Notes: generated from the letters alone by a model not told the origin. A DNA stretch of 17,587 bases from Sphingomonadales bacterium (GCA_025360285.1 JANYCM010000241.1:1-17587), one strand, 5' to 3'. Positions 7,456 to 15,319 are shown, numbered from the stretch's first letter. Numbers and translations: made by a program.

Positions 7456-8223
7456 TCACCCTGGCGGTGAAAAGGCCAGGGGTGGCACCGCGGCCCCGGG
7501 TGATCCCGCCGTTACCGCGCGGTACAGGGCATCGCCTGCCGGGCCATAGGCAACAGCCTCGATCGCCAGCAAGGTTACGCCAATCACCGCGATACCCCAT
7601 CCCCAAGCCGGGTGGAACCGACCGCTGCGCCGCCAATCGGCAATCACGCCGGCCAGCGGAAAGACCAAAGTCGCAGCGTAACTGGCTTCAAAGGCCCAGG
7701 GAATCAGCAGCGGCATCGGCAGCAACCGACCAAAACCCGGCCCGAGCAGCAGCGTCATGCCGCAGAAATGCAGGCGGCGGTGCCAATCCGTCTGCCGCCG
7801 CAGGACGATGGCGGCGATGGTCAGCCCGGCAAAGCCAAAGACCGTCAGCGGATCAAAGACCAGGAATTGCAGCGGCTGAAAGAAGAAGGGCACCCGGCCC
7901 TGTCGCACCAGGGCGATCGTCACCAACGGCCCCAGCACGATCATCAGTATGATCCAGCCGGCACCAACCCAGCCGAGGCGGCGGTGCACGGCGATGTTGC
8001 CGTTCGCAACGAACCCCGTTTGCAGCAGATAGATCGTTACCCAGCCCATGAAGACAATGGCATGGGCATGGACGAGCGGCGGCGAGGAAAAACTCGATCG
8101 CCCCATCGCCAGCTGCGTCGAAAAGCCGGCGACGATGACCAGCGCCATGGCCAATGCCGCGCTGAAGAAAAACCGGTCATCACCGGCAAATTGCCCAAAC
8201 GGCCGATCAGCGCGCGTCGCCAT
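7456..8223 (-). CDS. uncharacterised multi-pass membrane protein with repeated HRRL motif
   Basis: I do not recognise a functional family. The 255-residue protein has about seven hydrophobic helices (roughly 17-34, 52-72, 86-106, 117-142, 155-172, 175-195, 207-228) and no signal peptide. The ATG at 8223 is chosen because GGGGGA (8234-8229) lies five bases upstream; a longer frame from 8277 lacks such a site. Histidines cluster at helix ends: His52 and His54 (LVHAHAIVFMGW), His80 (AVHRRLGWVG), His148 and His152 (DWHRRLHFCG). HRRL appears twice, each next to a tryptophan-containing turn. The His placement could suit haem, quinone or metal binding, but nothing proves it. It sits downstream of the ftsH terminator, so it probably has its own promoter in 8224-8279. 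It converges with the esterase gene. Confidence 0.8.
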   Translation of the reverse strand: MATRADRPFGQFAGDDRFFFSAALAMALVIVAGFSTQLAMGRSSFSSPPLVHAHAIVFMGWVTIYLLQTGFVANGNIAVHRRLGWVGAGWIILMIVLGPLVTIALVRQGRVPFFFQPLQFLVFDPLTVFGFAGLTIAAIVLRRQTDWHRRLHFCGMTLLLGPGFGRLLPMPLLIPWAFEASYAATLVFPLAGVIADWRRSGRFHPAWGWGIAVIGVTLLAIEAVAYGPAGDALYRAVTAGSPGAAVPPLAFSPPG

Positions 8224-8270
8224 CTGAGTCCCCCATGGCTTCACGATGATCAATATCGCGGTGGCCGCAC

Positions 8271-8303
8271 AAAGCAAAGGGGCCGCCCGTTGCCGGACGG
8301 CCC
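8271..8303 (-). terminator. intrinsic terminator downstream of ftsH
   Basis: Read leftward, GGGCCG-T-CCG (8303-8294), loop GCAA (8293-8290) and CGG-G-CGGCCC (8289-8280) form a ten-pair stem with one G-U pair and a GNRA tetraloop. CCTTTGCTTT follows as a U-rich tail. It lies about 124 bases after the ftsH stop and 57 bases before the next leftward gene, so it should insulate the two. Read rightward there is no U tail. Confidence 0.75.
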
Positions 8304-8325
8304 GTTGAATTCGGCCGCTGAAAGT

Positions 8326-8418
8326 GCCGCGGCAAAGCCGCGGCCGACGTGAGACCGGTTCGGCGGGGGAAACCCGCCGGCGGGCTTGCGCGGGTCAGCC
8401 GATAACGGCGCTATCGGC
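8326..8418. repeat. three tandem GC-rich hairpins in the ftsH 3' region
   Basis: Three perfect stems occur in 93 bases: GCCGCGGC/GCCGCGGC with loop AAA (8326-8344), CGGCGGG/CCCGCCG with a five-base loop (8361-8379), and GCCGATA/TATCGGC with a seven-base loop (8398-8418). None has a U tail. They lie between the ftsH stop (8427) and the intrinsic terminator at 8280-8303, so the ftsH transcript would end in a run of four hairpins. They may protect the 3' end against exonucleases. Confidence 0.6.
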
Positions 8419-8426
8419 GTGCCGCG

Positions 8427-10370
8427 CTACGCCTGTGGTGCCGGCTCCCCAAACCCGCCGCGGCGTCCCGTCTTGGGGATCGCCGACACGCCGGTCGCCG
8501 GCCGCGAAGCGGGCGTGCCGGTTGTCGCCGAACGATCGATGGTTTCGCCGGCCAGGACCTTCTTGATCTCGTCACCCGACAGGGTTTCCAGTTCGAGCAG
8601 CGCGGCCGCCAGATTGTGCAACTGGTCGATGTTCTCGGTCAGCACATGCTTGGCGCGGTCATAGCCAACGGTGACGATCTCGCGGACTTCGGCATCGATC
8701 AGCTGGGCGGTCTGTTCGCTGACATTCTGGGTCCGCGTGACGCTGTGGCCAAGGAAAACCTCTTCCTGGTTATCGGCATATTTCAGCGGGCCGAGCTTGT
8801 CGCTCATCCCCCATTGCGTCACCATCGAGCGCGCCAGGTCGGTGGCATAGCTGATGTCTGACGAGGCACCCGACGATACCTTGTCATGGCCGAAGATGAT
8901 TTCTTCCGCCACACGCCCGCCCATCGACACGGCGAGATTGGCGTACATCTTGTCGCGATGATAGCTGTACTGGTCACGCTCCGGCAGGCGCATGACCATG
9001 CCCAGGGCGCGGCCGCGCGGGATGATGGTCGCCTTGTGGATCGGATCCGACGCCGCTTCGTGCATCGAGACAACGGCGTGGCCGGCCTCATGATAGGCGG
9101 TCATCTTCTTTTCGTCTTCGGTCATCACCATCGACTTGCGTTCGACGCCCATCAGCACCTTGTCCTTGGCGTCTTCAAAATCACGCATCGAAACCAGGCG
9201 CTTGGCGCGGCGGGCGGCAAGCAACGCCGCTTCATTGACCAGATTGGCGAGATCAGCGCCGGAAAAGCCCGGTGTGCCGCGCGCGATGGTGCGGGCATTG
9301 ACGTCGGGCGCCAGCGGCACCTTCTTCATATGAACGATGAGGATCTTTTCACGGCCTTCGATGTCCGGCCGGCCAACGACGACCTGGCGATCAAAACGGC
9401 CCGGCCGCAGCAGCGCGGGATCGAGCACATCGGGGCGGTTGGTCGCAGCGACGATGATGATGCCTTCATTTGCATCAAAGCCGTCCATTTCGACCAGCAA
9501 CTGATTGAGCGTCTGTTCACGCTCGTCATTGCCGCCGCCAAGCCCGGCGCCGCGCGACCGGCCGACGGCATCGATTTCATCGATGAAGATAATGCAGGGA
9601 GCAGATTTCTTGCCCTGTTCGAACATGTCACGGACGCGGCTGGCGCCGACGCCGACAAACATTTCAACGAAATCCGAACCCGAGATATTGAAGAACGGCA
9701 CATTGGCTTCGCCGGCGATGGCGCGGGCGAGCAATGTCTTGCCGGTGCCGGGAGGGCCGACAAGCAGCGCGCCCTTGGGGATTTTGCCGCCAAGGCGGTG
9801 GAAGCGGCCCGGATCCTTCAGGAAGTCGACGATTTCCTGAAGTTCCTCACGGGCTTCATCGATGCCGGCGACATCATCAAAGGTGACGCGGCCTTCCTTG
9901 GCGACGAGCAGCTTGGCGCGGCTTTTGCCGAAACCCATGGCACCGCGGCCGGCACCATTCTGCATCTGGCGCATGACGAAAATCCAGATGCCGATCATCA
10001 GCACGAAGGGCAGCATGTTGAAGAACAGCTGGGCGAGCAGGCTGCGGCTTTCCTCGGGCTTGGCATCGAAGCGGACATTCTTTTCGCGCAGCCGCTGGAT
10101 CAGCTGGGTATCGCCGGGGTTATAGGTGCGGAAATCTTCGTCCGACGCGGTCTTGCCGACAATTTCGGCACCGCGGATTTCGGCCGATTTGATGCCGCCT
10201 TCATCAACCTTGGTGAGGAAATCCGAATAGGCCAGCGCGCTGCCCGAACCCGAGGACCGCGACGAGCCCTGCATGACGTTCACCACGACAACCAGGCCGA
10301 GCAGGATGACGAACCACAGCCCGAGATTCTTCATCCAGGGTCCGGGCGTGCGCTTGTTGTTATCGGCCAT
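8427..10370 (-). CDS. ftsH: ATP-dependent zinc metalloprotease FtsH
   Basis: FtsH is the membrane-anchored hexameric AAA+ protease that extracts and degrades membrane and short-lived cytoplasmic proteins. The ATG at 10370 (MADNNKRTPGPWMKNLG, 647 residues) is preferred to a GTG two codons upstream because GGAAAG lies eight bases before it. Helices at 15-33 and 114-133 flank the periplasmic part. The AAA domain has Walker A GPPGTGKT (205-212), Walker B IIFIDEID (260-267), the pore motif MFVGVGA (237-243) and the second region of homology with RPGRFDR (322-328). The protease has HEAGH (427-431) and third zinc ligand Asp505 in GASSDI. All are intact. The C-terminal tail after about 610 is Thr/Ala/Pro-rich and variable. 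It lies 114 bases after tilS in the order known from many alphaproteobacteria. Confidence 0.99.
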   Translation of the reverse strand: MADNNKRTPGPWMKNLGLWFVILLGLVVVVNVMQGSSRSSGSGSALAYSDFLTKVDEGGIKSAEIRGAEIVGKTASDEDFRTYNPGDTQLIQRLREKNVRFDAKPEESRSLLAQLFFNMLPFVLMIGIWIFVMRQMQNGAGRGAMGFGKSRAKLLVAKEGRVTFDDVAGIDEAREELQEIVDFLKDPGRFHRLGGKIPKGALLVGPPGTGKTLLARAIAGEANVPFFNISGSDFVEMFVGVGASRVRDMFEQGKKSAPCIIFIDEIDAVGRSRGAGLGGGNDEREQTLNQLLVEMDGFDANEGIIIVAATNRPDVLDPALLRPGRFDRQVVVGRPDIEGREKILIVHMKKVPLAPDVNARTIARGTPGFSGADLANLVNEAALLAARRAKRLVSMRDFEDAKDKVLMGVERKSMVMTEDEKKMTAYHEAGHAVVSMHEAASDPIHKATIIPRGRALGMVMRLPERDQYSYHRDKMYANLAVSMGGRVAEEIIFGHDKVSSGASSDISYATDLARSMVTQWGMSDKLGPLKYADNQEEVFLGHSVTRTQNVSEQTAQLIDAEVREIVTVGYDRAKHVLTENIDQLHNLAAALLELETLSGDEIKKVLAGETIDRSATTGTPASRPATGVSAIPKTGRRGGFGEPAPQA

Positions 10371-10413
10371 GAACACGGCTTTCCGCTAATGAGTCGCCAG
10401 CTGACTCTGTTGT

Positions 10414-10442
10414 CAACATAAGCGTCCTGCGCCGGCTTGCAA
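10414..10442 (-). promoter_or_regulatory. candidate ftsH promoter resembling the alphaproteobacterial heat-shock (RpoH) type
   Basis: Read leftward, TTGCAA (10442-10437) is followed by CTTATGTTG (10422-10414), with 17 bases between TTG and CTTAT. This resembles the alphaproteobacterial RpoH pattern CTTG-N17/18-CYTAT, with one mismatch in the first base. It also passes as a sigma-70 site (TTGCAA, spacer 16, TATGTT). FtsH is heat-shock regulated in many bacteria, which fits. About 40 bases of leader would follow, with a small GAGTC/GACTC hairpin (10391-10407). Confidence 0.45.
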
Positions 10443-10484
10443 TTAGCCTGTGCTGATCTGTCCGACCAAAAAAATCGATTGGGC

Positions 10485-11432
10485 TCATCGGCGGCGCGGT
10501 TTGGCGCAACGAAACTGCCAATTGCCGGCGACAACCCGCGCCTGGACGCCCGCCAAGGTCGACGTCTGGCCGGCACCCAGCCGCGCCATCATTCGCTCGA
10601 TATCGGCACCGCGCGGCGGCGGCCCCGGCTGCACCGCCGCCAGGGCGCGGTGAACGAGCCGGCGCCGGATTTCAGCCGGCAGCCCCTTTGCATCAAGGAT
10701 GACGCCGCCATCCGCCGTTTGCGCCCGCCCGGCCCAGGCGCGTTCCGCCGTCCAGGCCAGCGCCGCTTCGGCCTCGGCAAGGTGCGCCGCCACCGCCGCC
10801 ACCTGCGGCACATCGATCCAGTCGGTGGCTGCCAGCAGCGCCCGGGCATGGCTGCGGCCGAAGCGCGGGTTGCGGTTGGCGGGATCATCAACGATCGCCC
10901 AGCCGCTGGCAGCGGCGATCTGCCCCAGCGCGGCGCGGCGCACCCCGAGCAGTGGCCGGACAAGTTGCACGCCCCGCCCCAGATCACGGATGCGGCGAAT
11001 GCCGGCAAGGCCGGCCACGCCGCTGCCCCGCGCCAGCCGCATGAGCAGGGTTTCGGCCTGGTCATCGGCGTGATGCGCCGTCAGCAGCAGACCGATGCCC
11101 TCGCCGGCACACCAATCGGCCATCAGGCGGTACCGCGCCGCCCGCGCCGCTGCCTGGATATTGGCGCTGGGCCTGGCGCCCGACCAGGTGAGGGTGACAT
11201 GGTGGATACCGGCGGCGGCACATTGCCGCCCGACCATGGCAGCCTCGGCGGGCGAATCGGCCCGCAAGCCGTGATCAACCGTCAGCGCCGTGACGCGGCC
11301 GGGAAAGGCGGCGGCAGCGAGCAGCAGCAGCGCCGCACTGTCCGGCCCGCCGGATACCGCGACAGCCAGCCGTTCGTCCGGGGTCAGCCCCCGGCCAAGC
11401 GCCGCGGGCAGCAGGGCGGCAAGGTCAGGCAT
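10485..11432 (-). CDS. tilS: tRNA(Ile)-lysidine synthase TilS
   Basis: TilS uses ATP to attach lysine to C34 of the CAU-anticodon tRNA(Ile), so that it reads AUA and is charged with isoleucine; it is essential in most bacteria. The N-type ATP pyrophosphatase loop SGGPDS is at residues 27-32 (LAVAVSGGPDSAALLLL). TVDHGLRADSPAEA and AHHADDQAETLLMRLARGSG (about 118-137) are diagnostic for TilS. RPLLGVRR and DDPANRNPRFGRSHAR complete the catalytic core. At 315 residues it is much shorter than the E. coli enzyme and appears to lack the C-terminal TilS domain, as is common in alphaproteobacteria. ATG at 11432 is seven bases after the cpoB stop, so it is in the same operon. The ribosome site is poor (GAGG 12 bases away). 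Confidence 0.96.
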   Translation of the reverse strand: MPDLAALLPAALGRGLTPDERLAVAVSGGPDSAALLLLAAAAFPGRVTALTVDHGLRADSPAEAAMVGRQCAAAGIHHVTLTWSGARPSANIQAAARAARYRLMADWCAGEGIGLLLTAHHADDQAETLLMRLARGSGVAGLAGIRRIRDLGRGVQLVRPLLGVRRAALGQIAAASGWAIVDDPANRNPRFGRSHARALLAATDWIDVPQVAAVAAHLAEAEAALAWTAERAWAGRAQTADGGVILDAKGLPAEIRRRLVHRALAAVQPGPPPRGADIERMMARLGAGQTSTLAGVQARVVAGNWQFRCAKPRRR

Positions 11433-11439
11433 ATGCCAA

Positions 11440-12345
11440 TCATGCCTCGCACTTTGCCTTGCTGCGCAGCGCCTTGGCTTCGGCCTTCTGCCCGCCGGTC
11501 AGCTTGTCACCATAATTGGCATCAAGCTCGCCGAGCACCCGGCACGCCTGATCGGGCTTTTTCAATTCATTCATGGCGCCGGCCAGGCCGATCAACCCAT
11601 CGGCGGCACGATCACTGTGCGGATAGCCCTGATAGCCATCGAAAAACGCCTTGGCGGCAGCGGCGGCCTGTTTGCGCGCGGCAAAACTGCGGCCCAGCCA
11701 ATATTGCGCCTCTCCGGCGCGGCGTGCCTTGGGAAAACGTGTCACAAAATCGGTCATCGCGGCTTCGGTGCCCGGCCAATCCTTGGCGGTGACCTTGGCA
11801 TAGGCCGCTGTCCAACTGGCGTCGGCGGTGGCCGGCGGTTTGGCGGCGGTATCCTTTGCGGGGGTCTTGCCGATGTCCTTGGTTGGCACGGCGGCGTCAG
11901 GCTTGGGCTTGATGGTTGGATCGACGGGATCGGCCGGCGCTGGCGGTGCCGCAGCCTTTTCCAGCACGGCGAGCCGGAATTCGATATCGCCCTTCATCCG
12001 CGTCTGTGCATCGTCCTGCTGGCGCTGCCTGAACTGCAGGGCTTCGACCTGGCCGGTCAGCGTGCGCAACTGGCGCTCCATTTCGCCGACGCGTTCCGAC
12101 AGATCGATCAGGGGCTGCGAGGCGGGCGATCCGGTGAGGGCCGGTGGCGGCGCGCTGGGCGCCGCGATCTCGGCTTCGAAATAGCGCGGGTCGCCGCCCG
12201 GAAACACCTTGCGCTGCACGGCGCGCATTTCGGATTCCAGCTTGCCGACCCGTTTTTCGGTGCGCGCCGGATCGACATCCTGAGCCGCGGCGGGCGCCGC
12301 AACGGCGACCAGCGCCAGCAACGCCAACAACTTCACCCGAATCAC
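11440..12345 (-). CDS. cpoB: CpoB/YbgF-like periplasmic protein (coiled coil and TPR)
   Basis: CpoB (YbgF) links peptidoglycan synthesis to outer-membrane constriction with the Tol-Pal system during division. The GTG at 12345 gives 301 residues starting MIRVKLLALLALVAVAAPAAAQ, a clean signal peptide cut near residue 22. AGGGG lies about seven bases upstream, and the GTG overlaps the preceding stop in GTGA. A longer frame to 12498 has no signal peptide and only overlaps the upstream gene. Residues 26-48 and 80-132 are predicted coiled coil (RVGEMERQLRTLTGQVEAL), as in the trimerising domain. A Pro/Ala/Lys-rich linker runs 133-175, and three TPR-like units follow from 176 to 300 (AYAKVTAKDWPGTEAAMTDF, AQYWLGRSFAARKQ). 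Unlike the classic locus, no tol or pal gene is adjacent in this window; a RodZ-like gene precedes it. Confidence 0.88.
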   Translation of the reverse strand: MIRVKLLALLALVAVAAPAAAQDVDPARTEKRVGKLESEMRAVQRKVFPGGDPRYFEAEIAAPSAPPPALTGSPASQPLIDLSERVGEMERQLRTLTGQVEALQFRQRQQDDAQTRMKGDIEFRLAVLEKAAAPPAPADPVDPTIKPKPDAAVPTKDIGKTPAKDTAAKPPATADASWTAAYAKVTAKDWPGTEAAMTDFVTRFPKARRAGEAQYWLGRSFAARKQAAAAAKAFFDGYQGYPHSDRAADGLIGLAGAMNELKKPDQACRVLGELDANYGDKLTGGQKAEAKALRSKAKCEA

Positions 12346-13262
12346 ATTACCGCCCCTGGATTGGGTGTCGCCGAGGCGCGAGCAACAAGATCGGCGGGCA
12401 GCAAACTGACGTCGCGAACGGTCTGCACCGGGCCACCCAGCGGCGGAATTTGCTTGCCGGCAACTGTCACGATCAGGGCCCCGGCCTTGCCCGTCCACAA
12501 TTGCAGCCCCGGCTGATCGCCCGGCACGGTATAGCTTTCCCCGGCCTTCAAGATGCCGGTCCTGGCGCTGGTGCGGGTCGCCCGGTCATACACTTTGATC
12601 CAGACATCTTCCTTGGCGGTGAGTACCACCGAACCGCTGGCGGCGAGCGGTGCTGCCGGTAGCACCGGTGCCGATGCGGCGGGATCAGCCGCCGGCGTCA
12701 CCTCGGTGCCCATGGGCGCGGCCGCTGTCGCGCTGGTATCGTCGGGCAGCGCCGGCGCTGCCGCTGCGGCGGGCGCCGCTGAGTCGGGCGCGGGTGCCAC
12801 TGCCACGGCCTCGGTTGCCGCCGGCACCGCCGGATCGAACCATCCGGCCCCCCACGCCGACAACGCCGCCACCACCAGCACCACGGCGGCCAGGCTGGCC
12901 GCGACCAGCCAGCTGGACGGCAACCGGCGTTCGTCAAGCGGCTCCAGCGTCACCGGGGTCGGCACATGCGCGACCTTCGACGTTTCGGCCCGAAATTGCG
13001 TGGCAATGGCTTCGGGATCAAGCCCCACAGCCCTGGCAAAGGCTTTCACAAAGCCAATGGCATAGGGCAATGCCGGCATGGCTTCATGATCATCATTTTC
13101 CAGCGCGCGCAGGTGGCGCAGCGGCACCCGGGTCTCCTTGGCAATATCGGCAAGTTCGATGCCCGCGGCGGCGCGGGCGGCGGCCAGCATGGCGCCCGTG
13201 CGTTTCGCGCCGGTTTCCATTGCTTCCACGCCAGGGGTTTCCTCGTCTGCCGGCCCGATCAT
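12342..13262 (-). CDS. RodZ-like cytoskeletal/membrane protein (HTH_25 and DUF4115)
   Basis: This is a RodZ-type bitopic membrane protein of 306 residues. The N-terminal cytoplasmic domain (about 24-92) is a Cro-type helix-turn-helix (LAAARAAAGIELADIAKETR, then the YAIGFVKAFARAVGLDP signature) that in RodZ binds MreB instead of DNA. One membrane helix spans about 117-138. A long Ala/Pro-rich periplasmic linker runs 143-210, and a C-terminal beta-rich DUF4115 domain spans about 212-285 (WIKVYDRATRTSARTGILKAGESY). Its role would be to tie cell-shape machinery to the envelope. The ATG at 13262 has AAGGA (13273-13269) six bases upstream. It is first in a leftward operon and shares GTGA with cpoB, so the two products are probably made at linked levels. 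The helix-turn-helix could still bind DNA. Confidence 0.88.
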   Translation of the reverse strand: MIGPADEETPGVEAMETGAKRTGAMLAAARAAAGIELADIAKETRVPLRHLRALENDDHEAMPALPYAIGFVKAFARAVGLDPEAIATQFRAETSKVAHVPTPVTLEPLDERRLPSSWLVAASLAAVVLVVAALSAWGAGWFDPAVPAATEAVAVAPAPDSAAPAAAAAPALPDDTSATAAAPMGTEVTPAADPAASAPVLPAAPLAASGSVVLTAKEDVWIKVYDRATRTSARTGILKAGESYTVPGDQPGLQLWTGKAGALIVTVAGKQIPPLGGPVQTVRDVSLLPADLVARASATPNPGAVM

Positions 13263-13319
13263 AGGCCATCCTTTCGCACATGCCGCCTGCCGCCAATCGC
13301 AGGCTCATGAACCGCAGCT

Positions 13320-13348
13320 TGGATGGCGAGGCCCTGCACACGAGTCAA
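13320..13348 (-). promoter_or_regulatory. possible promoter of the rodZ-like/cpoB/tilS operon
   Basis: Read leftward, TTGACT (13348-13343) is a near-consensus -35. The hexamer 17 bases on, CATCCA (13325-13320), is a poor -10. A GANTC site (13342-13346) overlaps the -35. The whole gap 13263-13481 separates divergent genes, so a leftward promoter must lie within it or be absent. Confidence 0.35.
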
Positions 13349-13398
13349 TGGCGCAAAGCCGTAACCGGCGTGCTGACCGCTCGCCTGATCGCGCAACC

Positions 13399-13427
13399 TT
13401 GTTGCATCGCATCAAAGCGGCTATGGG
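13399..13427 (+). promoter_or_regulatory. candidate typA promoter
   Basis: TTGTTG (13399-13404) and TATGGG (13422-13427) are separated by 17 bases, about 55 bases before the typA ATG. The -35 matches four of six consensus positions and the -10 three, with ideal spacing. AGGA at 13468-13471 serves as a ribosome site ten bases before the start. Confidence 0.45.
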
Positions 13428-13481
13428 GCCGCGCTTGCCAATAACGGGCTGGATGCGCCCGCCCCACAGGATTCGAATTCA

Positions 13482-15317
13482 ATGGCCTTGCGGAATATCG
13501 CGATCATCGCGCACGTCGATCATGGTAAAACGACTCTCGTCGACCAGTTGTTCCGCCAGTCGGGGACGTTTCGCGACAATCAGCGCGTCGCCGAACGCGC
13601 CATGGATTCGAACGATCTCGAAAAAGAACGCGGCATCACGATTCTGGCCAAATGCACCTCGATCGAATGGACCGACAAGAGCAAGGGCGAAACCACCCAT
13701 ATCAACATCGTCGATACGCCCGGACACGCCGATTTCGGCGGCGAAGTGGAACGAATCCTATCGATGGTTGATGGCGTTGTGCTGCTCGTCGATGCCGCGG
13801 AAGGCCCGATGCCACAGACGAAGTTCGTCACCGGCAAGGCACTGGCGCTCGGCTTGCGGCCCATTGTTGTCGTCAACAAGATCGATCGTCCCGATGCGCG
13901 GGCGCAGGAAGTGCTCGACGAGGTGTTCGACCTGTTTGTGACGCTGGAAGCCAATGACGACCAGCTCGATTTCCCGGTGATTTTCGCCTCGGGCCGCAAC
14001 GGCTATGCCGGCCGCGATTCCGAGGTGCGTTCGGGTGATCTGACGCCGCTGTTTGAAACGATTGTGGCGCATGTGCCGCCGCCCGCTGCCGATGTGGATG
14101 GCGAGTTCAAGATGCTGGTATCGCTGCTCGATCGGGACAATTTCGTCGGCCGCATTCTCACCGGGCGTATCCTGTCGGGGACGCTGCGGCTCAACACCCA
14201 GATCCGTGCGCTCAACCCCGATGGCAAGGTTGTCGAGGAAGGCCGCGCGTCGAAGATTTTCGCCTTTCGGGGCCTGGAGCGTGTGCCCGTCGATGAAGCC
14301 CGCGCCGGCGACATCATTGCCCTCGCCGGATTTTCCAAGGCAACCGTCGCCGATACCATTGCCGACATCAGCGTCACCGAGCCGCTGCATGCCCAGCCGA
14401 TCGATCCGCCGACGCTCAGCATGACCTTTGCCGTCAATGATTCGCCCTATGCCGGCCGCGATGGTTCGAAAGTGACCAGCCGGATGATTTCGGATCGGCT
14501 TCAGCGCGAAGCCGAGGGAAATGTTGCGGTCAAGGTCACCGAAAGCGCCTCAAAGGACGCTTTCGAAGTCGCCGGGCGCGGTGAATTGCAGCTTGGTGTG
14601 CTGATCGAAACGATGCGCCGCGAAGGTTTCGAGCTGTCGATTTCGCGCCCCCGCGTGATCTACGGCACCGACGAGAACGGCAGGCGCACCGAGCCCTATG
14701 AAACCGTCGTCATCGATGTCGATGAGCAATATTCGGGCACGGTCGTTGAGAAAATGGCCGGTCGCAAGGCGGAAATGACCGATATGCGTCCCTCGGGCGG
14801 CGGCAAGACCCGGCTGACGTTCAGCGCGCCGGCACGCGGCCTCATTGGCTATCACGGCGAATTCCTGTCGGACACCCGCGGCACCGGCATCATGAACCGC
14901 TTGTTCGAAAAATACGGCCCCTACAAAGGCAGTGTGTCGAGCCGCGGCAATGGCGTGCTGATCTCCACTGAAACCGGTGAGGCGGTCGGCTATGCCCTGG
15001 GCTATCTCCAGCCGCGCGGCACGTTGATGATCGAACCGGGCGAGGCAGTGTATCAAGGCATGGTCATCGGCGAAAACGCCCGTGATGAAGATCTGGAAGT
15101 CAACCCGTTGAAATCCAAGGCGCTGACCAACTTCCGCGCCAGCGGCAAGGACGATGCCATCCAATTGTCGCCGCCCAAGCGCCTGACCCTGGAACAGGCG
15201 ATCGCCTATATCGATGAGGATGAGCTTGTCGAAGTAACGCCCAACTTCATCCGGCTGCGCAAGATCCACCTTGATCCCAATGAGCGCAAAAAGGCGAGCC
15301 GGGCCAAGCGCGATTGA
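13482..15317 (+). CDS. typA: translational GTPase TypA/BipA
   Basis: TypA (BipA) is a ribosome-binding GTPase related to EF-G. It assists large-subunit assembly and translation under stress such as cold. The 611 residues match the family length. GTPase motifs are intact: G1 AHVDHGKT (10-17), G2 GITI (51-54), G3 DTPGHADFGGE (78-88) and G4 NKID (132-135). Domain II follows (about 200-290), then the EF-G-like domains III and V with QREAEGNVAVKV and AGRGELQLGVLIETMRREG. The TypA-specific C-terminal domain contains TRGTGIMNRLFEKYGPYKG and the conserved run ALTNFRASGKDDAIQLSPPK near the end. ATG at 13482 is the only start that keeps the MALRNIAIIAHVDHGK N-terminus. It has its own control region, shared divergently with the rodZ-like operon, and hairpins after its stop. 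Confidence 0.99.
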   Translation: MALRNIAIIAHVDHGKTTLVDQLFRQSGTFRDNQRVAERAMDSNDLEKERGITILAKCTSIEWTDKSKGETTHINIVDTPGHADFGGEVERILSMVDGVVLLVDAAEGPMPQTKFVTGKALALGLRPIVVVNKIDRPDARAQEVLDEVFDLFVTLEANDDQLDFPVIFASGRNGYAGRDSEVRSGDLTPLFETIVAHVPPPAADVDGEFKMLVSLLDRDNFVGRILTGRILSGTLRLNTQIRALNPDGKVVEEGRASKIFAFRGLERVPVDEARAGDIIALAGFSKATVADTIADISVTEPLHAQPIDPPTLSMTFAVNDSPYAGRDGSKVTSRMISDRLQREAEGNVAVKVTESASKDAFEVAGRGELQLGVLIETMRREGFELSISRPRVIYGTDENGRRTEPYETVVIDVDEQYSGTVVEKMAGRKAEMTDMRPSGGGKTRLTFSAPARGLIGYHGEFLSDTRGTGIMNRLFEKYGPYKGSVSSRGNGVLISTETGEAVGYALGYLQPRGTLMIEPGEAVYQGMVIGENARDEDLEVNPLKSKALTNFRASGKDDAIQLSPPKRLTLEQAIAYIDEDELVEVTPNFIRLRKIHLDPNERKKASRAKRD

Positions 15318-15319
15318 TC

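Noticed and set aside
8326..8418. possible CRISPR-like or REP array from closely spaced palindromes
   Set aside because: The three stems differ in sequence, are not regularly spaced and have no spacer-repeat pattern. They are better described as 3' hairpins.
8886..10421. 511-codon open frame antisense to ftsH
   Set aside because: It lies entirely opposite a gene with all FtsH motifs. Long antisense frames are common in high-GC codon usage. It has no ribosome site or family resemblance.
10452..10487. T run after tilS (leftward TTTTTTT near 10475-10469) as an intrinsic terminator
   Set aside because: Only a four-base CCAA/TTGG stem encloses it and no GC-rich hairpin precedes the run. Read-through into ftsH is likely.
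10437..11792. 451-codon rightward frame opposite tilS and cpoB
   Set aside because: It is antisense to two genes with clear family motifs. The composition is typical of a GC-rich shadow frame.
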